Notes: generated by a model not told the origin, from the letters alone. A stretch of DNA of 43,471 nt from Candidatus Mailhella excrementigallinarum (GCA_944324075.1 CALUUZ010000024.1:1-43471), one strand, 5' to 3'. Positions 25,590 through 32,897 are shown, counted from the first letter of the stretch. Made by a program: numbers and translations.

Positions 25590-26078
25590 ATGAGCACACT
25601 CGTTGTTGTCGCGTATCCCTCGCTGTATAAAGCGGAGGAAGTACGTCTGCATCTGCTCAAGCTGCAGAAGGAATACCTGCTGGAGCTGGAAGACGCCGCC
25701 ATTGCGGTCAAGCAGGAAAACGGGAAGATCAAGCTGCACCAGCTGGTTAACCTTACCGCAGGAGGCGCCGTCAGCGGCGGGTTCTGGGGGGCGCTGATCG
25801 GTCTTATCTTCCTTAACCCTCTGCTCGGCGCCGCGGTCGGAGCGGGAGCGGGGGCCGTTTCCGGCGCGCTGGCCGATGTCGGCGTCAATGATGCGTTCAT
25901 GAAGGAACTGGCAGCCCAGCTTCAGCCCGGTCATTCCGCGCTGTTCGTGCTGTTCCGCAATGCCACGGTGGACAAGGCGCTGGATGAACTGCGCGGCACC
26001 GGCGGAACCGTGCTTAAAACCTCTCTTTCCCACGAGGATGAGGCGAAACTGCGTGAAGTTCTGGCCGGCAGGGAATAG
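25590..26078 (+). CDS. DUF1269-family membrane-associated protein
   Basis: 162 residues, ATG with AAGGAG seven bases upstream. It starts MSTLVVVAYPSLYKAEEVR, a ferredoxin-like beta-alpha-beta start. A glycine-rich hydrophobic double segment follows at about residues 58-100 (GGAVSGGFWGALIGLIFLNP and LLGAAVGAGAGAVSGALADV). The C-terminal half (SALFVLFRNATVDKALDELR) repeats the alpha/beta style. This is the DUF1269 layout; the biochemical role is unknown. Single gene. Confidence 0.85.
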   Translation: MSTLVVVAYPSLYKAEEVRLHLLKLQKEYLLELEDAAIAVKQENGKIKLHQLVNLTAGGAVSGGFWGALIGLIFLNPLLGAAVGAGAGAVSGALADVGVNDAFMKELAAQLQPGHSALFVLFRNATVDKALDELRGTGGTVLKTSLSHEDEAKLREVLAGRE

Positions 26079-26151
26079 CCGTTACGGCAAGGCCCCGGTC
26101 ATGCCGGGGCAGACTGCCGACAAGCCCGGTGAAGTCGGAGAGGGCGCCGTC

Positions 26152-26364
26152 CGGAGCGTTTTGCGCCTGAAGATGATATCTGTCGTCCATACCCCTGGGG
26201 CATTTTGTTATTGAAAATATCTGCGGGCCGGAACCATGTTCCGGCCGCGGGTTTCACGCCTCCGTCGGAGTTTGAGGCCGCAAGTCAGTTGCGGCTGCTC
26301 CGATGTCGCGGCTTCAGCCTCGCCCTGTCCGGCTCCGCAGAGTATTTCGGAAATGAAATGCTCC
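26152..26364 (+). repeat. Dispersed structured repeat, copy 9 (orientation A, with a duplicated left end)
   Basis: A partial left end (GGAGCGTTTTGCGCCTGAAG, from 26153) is followed at about 26199 by a complete copy: GGCATTTTG-TTATTGAAAATATC, CCGGAACCATGTTCCGGCC, the central CCGCAA-GTCAG-TTGCGG hairpin, and the end hairpin AGTATTTC-GGAAAT-GAAATGCTCC. It looks like one copy inserted next to, or recombined with, another. Confidence 0.75.
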
Positions 26365-26367
26365 AAA

Positions 26368-26404
26368 GGCCGAAAACTCCCCGCTGAAGGAGGAGTTTTC
26401 GGCC
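26368..26404. terminator. Long perfect hairpin
   Basis: GGCCGAAAACTCC (26368-26380) pairs perfectly with GGAGTTTTCGGCC (26392-26404) across an 11-nt loop. Only short T-runs flank it. Probably the transcription end for the DUF1269 side or the chromosome/element border. Confidence 0.55.
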
Positions 26405-26416
26405 TTGAAAACAGGA

Positions 26417-26440
26417 AACCCGTTGATAAATCAACGGGTT
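26417..26440. terminator. Second hairpin beside the first
   Basis: AACCCGTTGAT (26417-26427) pairs perfectly with ATCAACGGGTT (26430-26440) around a 2-nt loop. Together with the preceding hairpin it could form a double terminator. Confidence 0.5.
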
Positions 26441-26447
26441 ATATTCA

Positions 26448-26624
26448 GAGCATTTTACTGTTGAAAGTATCTGCCAGCCAGAACCCTGTGTTCCGGCTCA
26501 CAGCTTTCACACCTCCGCCGGAGTTATACGCCGCAAGTGAATTGCGGTGGCACCGGAGAAGAGGGGGACGCGGCGGAGTCTCGCTTCGCTTGACTCCGGG
26601 AGCATTTTCAAAACAAAAATGCTC
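26448..26624 (+). repeat. Dispersed structured repeat, copy 10 (orientation A, full length)
   Basis: The best complete copy. Left end GAGCATTTTACTGTTGAAAG; inner GTGTTCCGGCTCACAGCTTT; centre CCGCAA-GTGAA-TTGCGG; then GGAGTCTCGCTTCGCTTGAC. It ends GGGAGCATTTT-CAAAAC-AAAAATGCTC. It ends five bases before the tRNA fragment that marks the border of the integrated element. Confidence 0.85.
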
Positions 26625-26628
26625 TAGG

Positions 26629-26651
26629 TGGCGGAGAGGGTGGGATTTGAA
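26629..26651 (-). other. tRNA-Ser 3'-end fragment, attachment site of the integrated element
   Basis: Read on the minus strand, the 23 bases end CCACCCTCTCCGCCA and start TTCAAATC: the T-loop, acceptor 3' strand and CCA of a tRNA-Ser gene. The rest of a tRNA is absent; the neighbouring bases to the right are A+T-rich and unrelated. This is what site-specific integration into a tRNA 3' end leaves at one border. The intact tRNA should be at the other border, beyond the window. Confidence 0.8.
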
Positions 26652-26841
26652 TATCTCTTATTAACACATTGAAATAAAACAATATAAATTATAACAAAAA
26701 GTTTAAAAATGCACAAAAAGGTACACATTTTTAGCTGGATTGGAGCACACCAGCACGCACGATAATGGATGATAACTAAACTTCCATTCAAATTCAAGAC
26801 TGTTGACAAAGGTAACTTACCTCATGTGTAATATTTTGAGT
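26652..26841. other. A+T-rich border region of the element
   Basis: No gene is seen. Short direct and inverted words such as AAAAATG...CATTTTT around 26707-26734 could be arm-type recombinase sites, but this is speculative. Confidence 0.35.
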
Positions 26842-26866
26842 AAAAGGGGGAGTCGCAAGACTCCCC
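26842..26866 (-). terminator. Terminator of the CobS/CobT-like operon
   Basis: GGGGAGTC-GCAA-GACTCCCC stem (26847-26866), followed on the minus strand by a CTTTT run. It ends the operon just after the 30-codon gene. Confidence 0.75.
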
Positions 26867-26878
26867 TTTGCTATATGT

Positions 26879-26971
26879 CTATTTTACGACATCTCTTACA
26901 ATTTTGTCAGCAATACGCAACAGTAAAATAGAAATTGCGATCCATGTAGTCCACCTTATATCATCCATCAT
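26879..26971 (-). CDS. 30-residue single-pass membrane protein
   Basis: Too short for usual ORF lists. Starts MMDDIRWTTW, then a hydrophobic helix IAISILLLRIA, and ends with a basic/polar tail (DKIVRDVVK). The stop of the CobT-like gene and this ATG are separated by one base (TGACATG), and AAAGG lies eight bases upstream of the ATG, so it appears translationally coupled. An intrinsic terminator follows eight bases after its stop. The position and tight coupling argue that it is real; the function is unknown. Confidence 0.55.
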   Translation of the reverse strand: MMDDIRWTTWIAISILLLRIADKIVRDVVK

Positions 26972-26972
26972 G

Positions 26973-28595
26973 TCAATTACCTTTTTCTTGAAGAAGCAAT
27001 GTATGCAGTATACCAAACATCGCTCCTGCGAGTTCGTTCAAATTATTGACCTCAGCCTGTATGGGCAGGATATCTGCCAAAGCTGGAGAGCAGATGGCAA
27101 TCCCTACCGGCTTAATTCCAAACTGCCTGAGTACCAGTAAAGCTTCTGTCACCTTTTCCGGATTATCAGGTAATCCGTCTGTAACAAGCAGAAGAATCTT
27201 TCTGAATTCCTTCAGAGGAACCATTTGCCCCGCAATCCACCAGAGAGCTTCCGCAAGAGGAGTTGCCCCTGCCGCCGGAACATCAAAATCAATTCCAACG
27301 CGCTGACCATGCCGAACCAGCGGGCATACGCCGGGGATATCATTGGGAGTGGTTGCAGGGAATGCCGTCACCCCGACATTGATTCCTGGTATGCCTGAAA
27401 GTGCGGAAGCAACGGCATAACAGGCTGATGTTGCCAGCCGGATACTATGATGCATGGATGCCGAGATATCCAGCAAAATGTGAACAGCCGTGTTGATGCC
27501 CGATACTTCTTCCCGCCGGAGAAAGACCCGTGGATTCTGGACGGACAGCCGATGCAGGAGCCGTCCGTCCAAACGTCCATATCTGCCCGGAGCAGTTCTT
27601 CGTAATGTCCGGGCCTGCATGAGAGCCCGTAGACGTGTTCTGAGTGCCCGTGAAGCGGTGAGACTTTCCAACCGCAAATTCTCCGGTAAAGGATGAACTT
27701 CAAGCTGACCTTCCACCGCAATACGGGTTCCTCTGTATGGGGTGTTTTTCCGGGTTGAATTGAGAGCCTCGGCAAGCTGCTCGTCAAACAACTGCGGTAA
27801 ATCTTCTTCCGTCCCATTCAGTAGCCTGTCCAGACTCTCCCTCGCAGCCTGAGATGAGGCATTTTCCTGCCGGGCATTCTGAGTCGCGGCGGGAAGAAGC
27901 TGAGAGGAGTTTTCCGTTTGTTCCTGTGAACTGGAATTGTCAGACTGCTCTTGAGAGGGCTGGGGAGTGGAGTCATCGACCTCTTCCAGCAGAGCCACGA
28001 TTTTTCGGGCATACTCGATACTGTCTCCGGTGGAATGGCCGTTGCCGGGAAGCTGATTCAATATGTTGTCGAGTTTACCCTGAAGACCGGGCCAATGGTT
28101 TTCGACGACAAGTGCTTCTTCCGCGCACTCTGTTTTGAGTTCAGGCACATCCCATGAGCGCAGGGTCAGTAGTATGTAGTTTAAAACGGAGAAGGCCGGG
28201 GGATTGTCCCCGGCCTTCCCATTGTCCCTTGTTTTGAATACATGCCGGATGAGCCAGTTAAAATGCTCGCGGCATCCGGGGTATCGCTTTACGAGTTCAT
28301 GCTCAATCCTCCAGTCCTCTATCGAGTTCCAGATGTGTTTTTCAAATGGACTCATATTGGCATTGTCCAGTATTTGAAAATCTGTAAATCTGATATGAGC
28401 TGATTCATGATCAATGAAGCTACTGACAAGATAATACAACTTTTCATCAGTATCCACAGGTAGCGCGGGAAGATAGATTGTATTTCCATCCGTACAGGCA
28501 TTTTCCCTGTTGCCAATATCTACCTTGACACCTAATTTGTTTCCGAGCATGGAAGCGATCAGAGGCAAGGCTCGTATTGTATTTGTGGGAATCAT
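26973..28595 (-). CDS. CobT-like VWA-domain protein
   Basis: 540 residues. ATG at 28595 has GGAGGAA seven bases upstream; the longer frame to 28769 is rejected. The N-terminal domain contains SSFIDHESAHIRFTDFQ, with HESAH (residues 63-67) like the HExxH-type motif of CobT-related proteins. An acidic, Ser/Gln-rich linker follows. The C-terminal VWA domain has the metal-site motif DISAS (residues 376-380) and later LLVTDGLPD. In CobT the VWA domain works with the AAA protein CobS in cobalt chelation; on mobile elements such pairs occur outside cobalamin pathways and their role is not known. Last large gene of the ATPase operon. Confidence 0.85.
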   Translation of the reverse strand: MIPTNTIRALPLIASMLGNKLGVKVDIGNRENACTDGNTIYLPALPVDTDEKLYYLVSSFIDHESAHIRFTDFQILDNANMSPFEKHIWNSIEDWRIEHELVKRYPGCREHFNWLIRHVFKTRDNGKAGDNPPAFSVLNYILLTLRSWDVPELKTECAEEALVVENHWPGLQGKLDNILNQLPGNGHSTGDSIEYARKIVALLEEVDDSTPQPSQEQSDNSSSQEQTENSSQLLPAATQNARQENASSQAARESLDRLLNGTEEDLPQLFDEQLAEALNSTRKNTPYRGTRIAVEGQLEVHPLPENLRLESLTASRALRTRLRALMQARTLRRTAPGRYGRLDGRLLHRLSVQNPRVFLRREEVSGINTAVHILLDISASMHHSIRLATSACYAVASALSGIPGINVGVTAFPATTPNDIPGVCPLVRHGQRVGIDFDVPAAGATPLAEALWWIAGQMVPLKEFRKILLLVTDGLPDNPEKVTEALLVLRQFGIKPVGIAICSPALADILPIQAEVNNLNELAGAMFGILHTLLLQEKGN

Positions 28596-28611
28596 GGTAT
28601 TCCTCCAAGTG

Positions 28612-29643
28612 CTACCATAAGCCCATGCTGTCAAGACTGGCAGCGGGGGCAATAGGTTCAAGCGGAATGGACAGGTCAGGCATATCCGGTATGGGATTCT
28701 CCGGCAGTTCCGCATCTCCAAGGTACAAGATCGGAGTTGTCCGGCTGAATCCATCGAACAGTTCGGCAAGAGTATCCTCGGAAGAGGCAGCAGTCAGAAG
28801 AGCCTGAGTTTGTGAAAGCAGGGTGTCCTGTTCCTTGAGAATACACACCATCCCCTGAAGCATGAGCAAGTGCGCACCCGTAATACTTCCCCTTTTGGGC
28901 ATCTTTGCGAGAGCGGTTTCGAGAAGCTCAATTACAGGAACAACGTGCGGTTCCACGAAAGACAGGCCGACAAGTTTGTCCCTCATGGTTTTCAGGGGGG
29001 ACAAAGCCTTGTGGGTTACTTCCGTTTTGCCCTCGAAAACTTTTCTCCATATCTCGGATGCGTCTCTGGCTATTTCCCCGAACAGGGTGTTTCCAAGGTT
29101 TTCAACTTCATCATGCAGGCCGGATTCTGTCATGGCTGTATCGTCATCCAGTCCTGCGGCGGGAGCGACGCGGTATAACTGCCATGCGAATTTCATGCGG
29201 TTGTCAACGTAATCCCGACTTACCGTAGAGTTTTGGATGATGCCTGCCCATGCGGGATGTCTGGCGATCCATTCAGCTATGCCTTCGTCATAGGAAGCGA
29301 GGAAGTTTTGCTTTTCCATGAAAAACTCATGGCGGATGGCGCAGAGTCCATTAATAATATCCCCCGCCTTGTCTTCGGGAATAGCCCATCCTGAAAGGAA
29401 TTTGACGCCATGCCTGTTCAGGAGGTTGACGGCACGGGCCTTGAGTTTGGAGAACACGGTCAATCGGGCCGGGTCGCAAATCTTCTTGGAGCCAAGCGAG
29501 GCCAAATCCTCCGGGGGAAGTTCCGCTCCTCCAAAGTCTTCCTCTGTCAACTTGGTTCTGGCTGACCACAGACAGACATCCAAATTGAGGGCCAGAATTT
29601 TGTCCAGCACATGCAGAGGGGTGATGAGAGTCGTTGTTTCCAT
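28612..29643 (-). CDS. DUF3150-like protein
   Basis: 343 residues. ATG at 29643 has AAGGAG seven bases upstream; the ORF could start seven codons earlier. Begins METTTLITPLHVLDKILALN. The body is mostly helical, with the conserved-looking SGWAIPEDKAGDIINGLCAI and a Pro-rich acidic tail. Position between a CobS-like ATPase and a CobT-like VWA protein is the usual setting of DUF3150 proteins on conjugative elements, and the sequence style fits; no catalytic motif is seen. The family name is given from memory of this arrangement. Confidence 0.7.
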   Translation of the reverse strand: METTTLITPLHVLDKILALNLDVCLWSARTKLTEEDFGGAELPPEDLASLGSKKICDPARLTVFSKLKARAVNLLNRHGVKFLSGWAIPEDKAGDIINGLCAIRHEFFMEKQNFLASYDEGIAEWIARHPAWAGIIQNSTVSRDYVDNRMKFAWQLYRVAPAAGLDDDTAMTESGLHDEVENLGNTLFGEIARDASEIWRKVFEGKTEVTHKALSPLKTMRDKLVGLSFVEPHVVPVIELLETALAKMPKRGSITGAHLLMLQGMVCILKEQDTLLSQTQALLTAASSEDTLAELFDGFSRTTPILYLGDAELPENPIPDMPDLSIPLEPIAPAASLDSMGLW

Positions 29644-29683
29644 GATGATGCTCCTTATCATAAAGTCAAATTAAATAACATGG

Positions 29684-30649
29684 TTAGTCGTTTTCGGTCA
29701 TGTTCGCATTTCTTGGGAAGTACCTTCGCACCATTTCGACAAGCGCGGCGCGGCTGGTTGTGGAAGCCCTGAATCCCAATGCCCTGTCCATAGCGTATCT
29801 GACAGGCGAGATGCCCTGCTTTGCGAGGGGCTGAAAGGCGATGGTCAGTTCCGCCCAGCGGATGAGCGTTCGCGTGGACAGCGTAACGTCCAAAGCATCA
29901 TGGGCTACTGAATTTCCCATGAACTGCGTTCTCACGTCATTGGCGAATTCAACCATTTTCTCGATGATTTCAACAGGGATTGTCGGGAACATTCTGCTCA
30001 GCATGGCGCATTCAACATCCGGGGCGGGGTAGTCCATTTTGACCACCATGAACCTGTCCATAAATGCGAGATTCAAGCGCATGACTCCCTGATAGAGTCC
30101 TGTTTCGTCGCTTCCTCCATTGGAATTGGCGGTTACAATGAATCGGAACATGGGGCCTGGTGTAACAAGTTCTCCTCCGTTTTCAGCGATGCAAAGCGGA
30201 GATCCGTCAAGGATGGTGTTCAGCCCTGCCAGTGTTGCCGGAGAACACAAATCAGCCTCATTGAAAAGGAATATCCCTCCGGTTTTCATAGCCAGAGCCA
30301 ACGGGCCATCTTCAAAGCCCATATTGCCGTTTTTCACGGACAGATGACCCACAAGATCCGGGAATTCAAGGCGATCATGTCCGGTCGCTTCGTAAACCGG
30401 GTAGTTGAGTCGCGCCGCTATCTGTCGGACAAGGCTGCTTTTCCCGGCGGAAGTCGGCCCGAAGATATACAACGGGTCAGGATTCCGCATGAGAAACCAG
30501 ACGATCACATCCCTGCTGGATTCATGAAAAAGGTAGGCCGGATCAATTTTCGGGGTGTACTCTGACGGCTTTTCGTATCCTGAAATCATTGTGCCGGAAG
30601 GCTTGCCGCTGAATATTTGTCCGGCATCGAGTTGGACGGCTTTGGGCAT
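29684..30649 (-). CDS. MoxR/CobS-like AAA+ ATPase
   Basis: 321 residues, ATG with AAAGGAG upstream. Walker A GPTSAGKSS (residues 64-72), Walker B GGIFLFNEAD (124-133), sensor-1 FIVTANSN (170-177), and a downstream FMDRF with a probable arginine finger. The short length and single AAA module match MoxR/CbbQ/CobS proteins, which remodel partner complexes together with a VWA protein. It is the first gene of the operon with the DUF3150-like and CobT-like genes; spacings are about 17-40 bases. The substrate is unknown. An inverted repeat and the divergent promoter of a toxin-antitoxin pair lie just upstream. Confidence 0.92.
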   Translation of the reverse strand: MPKAVQLDAGQIFSGKPSGTMISGYEKPSEYTPKIDPAYLFHESSRDVIVWFLMRNPDPLYIFGPTSAGKSSLVRQIAARLNYPVYEATGHDRLEFPDLVGHLSVKNGNMGFEDGPLALAMKTGGIFLFNEADLCSPATLAGLNTILDGSPLCIAENGGELVTPGPMFRFIVTANSNGGSDETGLYQGVMRLNLAFMDRFMVVKMDYPAPDVECAMLSRMFPTIPVEIIEKMVEFANDVRTQFMGNSVAHDALDVTLSTRTLIRWAELTIAFQPLAKQGISPVRYAMDRALGFRASTTSRAALVEMVRRYFPRNANMTEND

Positions 30650-30668
30650 GTCGTACTCCTTTAAGCGA

Positions 30669-30696
30669 AACCGTCCCCCTTTGACGGGGGACGGTT
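30669..30696. promoter_or_regulatory. Perfect inverted repeat in the divergent region (candidate operator)
   Basis: AACCGTCCCCC (30669-30679) and GGGGGACGGTT (30686-30696), 11 bp perfect, 6-nt centre. It overlaps the -35 box of the toxin-antitoxin promoter and lies 20 bases upstream of the ATPase gene. Suits autoregulation by the antitoxin, possibly affecting both directions. Confidence 0.6.
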
Positions 30697-30709
30697 CACT
30701 CGGTAAAAT
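30681..30709 (+). promoter_or_regulatory. Predicted promoter of the first toxin-antitoxin pair
   Basis: TTGACG (30681-30686), 17-base spacer, TAAAAT (30704-30709), with the antitoxin ATG 20 bases downstream. One of the best promoter matches in the window. Confidence 0.7.
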
Positions 30710-30729
30710 GTTGAAAACTGGAGGTTATA

Positions 30730-30981
30730 ATGTCTCAGACAATTTCCATCGACAACGCTACGCTGGCTTCATTGGATGCCGCCGCTTCTCTGCGGAATAT
30801 GACGCGTGAGGACACGCTCAGGGAAGCCGTGGATCGCCTTGCCGAATATGACGCATGGTTCAGAGCGAAGGTTGAAGGAGGGGAAAGGGCATACCGTGAA
30901 GGACGTTTTATTTCTCAGGAAGAGTCCACTCGGCGTGCTCAACAAAGACGCTTTCGTCTTATGCAAAAGTTCGGACAATAA
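30730..30981 (+). CDS. Antitoxin, ParD/RHH-like
   Basis: 83 residues, ATG with GGAGG upstream. The N-terminal MSQTISIDNATLASLDAAAS suits a ribbon-helix-helix DNA-binding start. The C-terminal VEGGERAYREGRFISQEEST, followed by a basic tail, is the toxin-binding style of ParD/RelB-type antitoxins. It precedes its toxin by two bases. Expected to bind the inverted repeat at 30669-30696 and repress its own promoter. Confidence 0.85.
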   Translation: MSQTISIDNATLASLDAAASLRNMTREDTLREAVDRLAEYDAWFRAKVEGGERAYREGRFISQEESTRRAQQRRFRLMQKFGQ

Positions 30982-30983
30982 TA

Positions 30984-31256
30984 ATGAAAGTTGTCTGGAC
31001 AATTCCTGCTGACGAGGATAGAGAGAAAATTATCTCTTTTATTGCTCAAGATAACCTTGATGCAGCTTTAGAAATTGATGATTTGTTTACGTCTGTCACT
31101 AATTCTTTGGAAAAATTCCCTCTAAGGGGATTTGTCGGGAGGGAAAATAATTCAAGAGAACTGGTTGTTCATAGAAATTATATTATTATATATGGTATTG
31201 ATGGCGATACTATATATATAAAGTCAGTTCTCCATACCTCTCGACAATACCCCTAG
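30984..31256 (+). CDS. Toxin, RelE/ParE family
   Basis: 90 residues, starts MKVVWTIPADEDREKIISFI. The middle has LEKFPLRGFVGRENNSRELV, then VHRNYIIIYGIDGDTIYIKS, and it ends VLHTSRQYP, a typical ParE/RelE fold with Arg and His residues near the C-terminus. ParE types block gyrase and RelE types cut mRNA; which applies here is not certain. The start is two bases after the antitoxin stop. Confidence 0.88.
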   Translation: MKVVWTIPADEDREKIISFIAQDNLDAALEIDDLFTSVTNSLEKFPLRGFVGRENNSRELVVHRNYIIIYGIDGDTIYIKSVLHTSRQYP

Positions 31257-31275
31257 AAGTAATCTCATATTACTT
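31257..31275. terminator. Small convergent hairpin
   Basis: GAAGTAAT-CTCAT-ATTACTTC, between the toxin stop and the end of the convergent gene (its stop codon is inside). A short A+T-rich stem; probable weak bidirectional terminator. Confidence 0.4.
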
Positions 31276-31636
31276 CACAGATATTGATGGCTCTGGATAA
31301 CTTGAGATCAAACGGATTATCCCAAAAGTATCCCTGAACTTCCGTATCGTCATAATCTTCTCCAATACGGATAAACAGATAATCCTGCTCGTTCAATTCC
31401 TGCATCAGTTCCTCCAAAAAACTAACCTCTTTAAAATCATCGTACCATTTCACATAGTTCCAGAGATATACTTCAGCTCTGGTGTCAGCATCTTCATGGT
31501 GCTTGTCCGCGTAAATAATGAAATCCGTAATGACTGAGAACGCCTCGGAATTTTTATCCAGGGAGTTCAGTTTTTGGTGCATCCTCTGAACCGCTGACTG
31601 AGTGAGAGCCAGCCCGATATCAGACCTGTAACCCAT
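31265..31636 (-). CDS. Conserved-looking hypothetical protein (MGYRSDIGLAL start)
   Basis: 123 residues. ATG at 31636 has AGGAG seven bases upstream and overlaps the end of the nuclease gene by 17 bases; the longer frame to 31870 is rejected. The opening MGYRSDIGLALTQSAVQRMH resembles small proteins found on phages and islands. The rest is acidic and aromatic (NYVKWYDDFKEVSFLEELMQ, YFWDNPFDLKL). No catalytic motif. Same operon as the nuclease; unknown function. Confidence 0.7.
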   Translation of the reverse strand: MGYRSDIGLALTQSAVQRMHQKLNSLDKNSEAFSVITDFIIYADKHHEDADTRAEVYLWNYVKWYDDFKEVSFLEELMQELNEQDYLFIRIGEDYDDTEVQGYFWDNPFDLKLSRAINICEVI

Positions 31637-32816
31637 TGTTTTTCTCCTGTCTGTTTGTGGTGTTGATAAAAAGCCGTGCGGAAGGCGCACCGATTTTTTC
31701 ATGGCGGGCAATGAGGGCGGGAACATCGACATCATCCATGCCTCCCACATGAAACAGTTCGACAAGCTCTCCGGCGAGACTATCCCTGTCGAGCGTCCGT
31801 CTGCCGGGATTTTGCGTGACACGGAATCGTGTTGCTCCCGCCTCAATCCATTGCGCCTGAATATCCGCATGGGCGTACCATTCCTTCATCATTCCCTCCC
31901 GTTCCCTGATTTTTTCATCCAGTGCGGAGCGTTCATCCTTCCAGAGAGCGAGTTCATCCAGTGAGGGTTCCAGTTCCGGATGGGATGCTCCGGCAAATTT
32001 TGGACAGCCGGAGCTTGCCTCACAGCAGGAGCAAAGCGGATGAAAGCCTGACGGGGTAGGCAGTCCGTCCACGTCCAGTTCTCTCCGCTGAACCTGTTCC
32101 TGTATTTGCCATATGTCTCTTGCGCTGCTCAGACAAGCAGTGAGGATGCTTTCATTTGGAAGATATGGGCCAAACGCCGTGGCGTCTGTCATGGACAGAG
32201 CCAGAACCCATGCCTCCATATCCACCTGTTCAGGGTCTTCGGGAAAGGCCACTCCCCATAACGCCTTGATTACCTGCGGGAATGTCAGCCCGGAGAAAAG
32301 AGGATTTCCTTCGGCATTCCTCAAATTAAAGGATGGAGTGTTCCAGTACCGATTCAGCATGGAAATCTGACCGTATGCCTGTGTCTCATATGAGGCATGC
32401 AGCGTATCCGGCAGCCTGCCACAACTCTTCACTTCCAGCACACGGACAGTTGGACAGGGCTGGACGGACACGAGCAGAAAATCCAGATGCGCCCGGACAG
32501 GGCATCCGTCATTGTCCACCGCAATTTCAAGCTGGCGGACAACGGGCAGATTCAGGGCTGACAATGTCTTGGCGATTCCATCCTCAAACCAGTGGCCTCT
32601 CTGGAGTGTAAGTGTCCGGGACAGTTTTTCATCGGCTTTCTTTAAAGAAAGCCGATGGATAATGGACACCCTTGGACACTGGATGAATTGCCCGATATCG
32701 CTCATACCGACATAGGAAAGGCGTTCACCCAACATTGCCCGCGTCTGGTGTTCCCCTGAAATGACAAGGCCCCGCCGGATCAAGTCCAACAAAGCCTCAC
32801 TACGATTTGTAGGCAT
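31620..32816 (-). CDS. PD-(D/E)XK exonuclease with Cas4/AddB-like Fe-S site
   Basis: 398 residues. ATG at 32816 has GGAG upstream at nine bases; the longer frame to 32861 is rejected. Nuclease motifs are E78 (HWFEDG), D112 (HLDFLL), E128 and K130 (LEVKS), and Q150 region (YETQAYGQ). Cys47 (QCPR) together with the C-terminal cluster LCSCCEASSGCP suggests an iron-sulfur cluster as in Cas4 and AddB. With the nearby ERF annealing protein it would form an exonuclease/annealase recombination pair. Not next to any CRISPR array. A terminator-like hairpin lies immediately upstream of its ribosome site. Confidence 0.85.
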   Translation of the reverse strand: MPTNRSEALLDLIRRGLVISGEHQTRAMLGERLSYVGMSDIGQFIQCPRVSIIHRLSLKKADEKLSRTLTLQRGHWFEDGIAKTLSALNLPVVRQLEIAVDNDGCPVRAHLDFLLVSVQPCPTVRVLEVKSCGRLPDTLHASYETQAYGQISMLNRYWNTPSFNLRNAEGNPLFSGLTFPQVIKALWGVAFPEDPEQVDMEAWVLALSMTDATAFGPYLPNESILTACLSSARDIWQIQEQVQRRELDVDGLPTPSGFHPLCSCCEASSGCPKFAGASHPELEPSLDELALWKDERSALDEKIREREGMMKEWYAHADIQAQWIEAGATRFRVTQNPGRRTLDRDSLAGELVELFHVGGMDDVDVPALIARHEKIGAPSARLFINTTNRQEKNNGLQV

Positions 32817-32841
32817 AGTCTTTTTCTCCGATAGGTTGAGT

Positions 32842-32873
32842 AAAAAAGAAGGGCCGTCCATACCGGACAGCCC
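32842..32873 (-). terminator. Terminator-like hairpin before the nuclease gene
   Basis: On the minus strand GGGCTGTCC-GGTAT-GGACGGCCC, followed by TTCTTTTTT. It ends the YoeB transcript but also sits only about 30 bases upstream of the nuclease ATG, leaving little room for a separate promoter. Confidence 0.75.
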
Positions 32874-32897
32874 TTTATCGAAAATTTGCTTTTGTAA

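Noticed and set aside
26868-27140. 90-codon plus-strand frame at the element border
   Set aside because: Lies opposite the end of the CobT-like gene and the 30-codon gene; no ribosome site and unlikely composition.
31265-31870. Long form (201 codons) of the MGYRSD protein
   Set aside because: The extension overlaps the nuclease gene by 250 bases; the ATG at 31636 has a good ribosome site and a family-like N-terminus.
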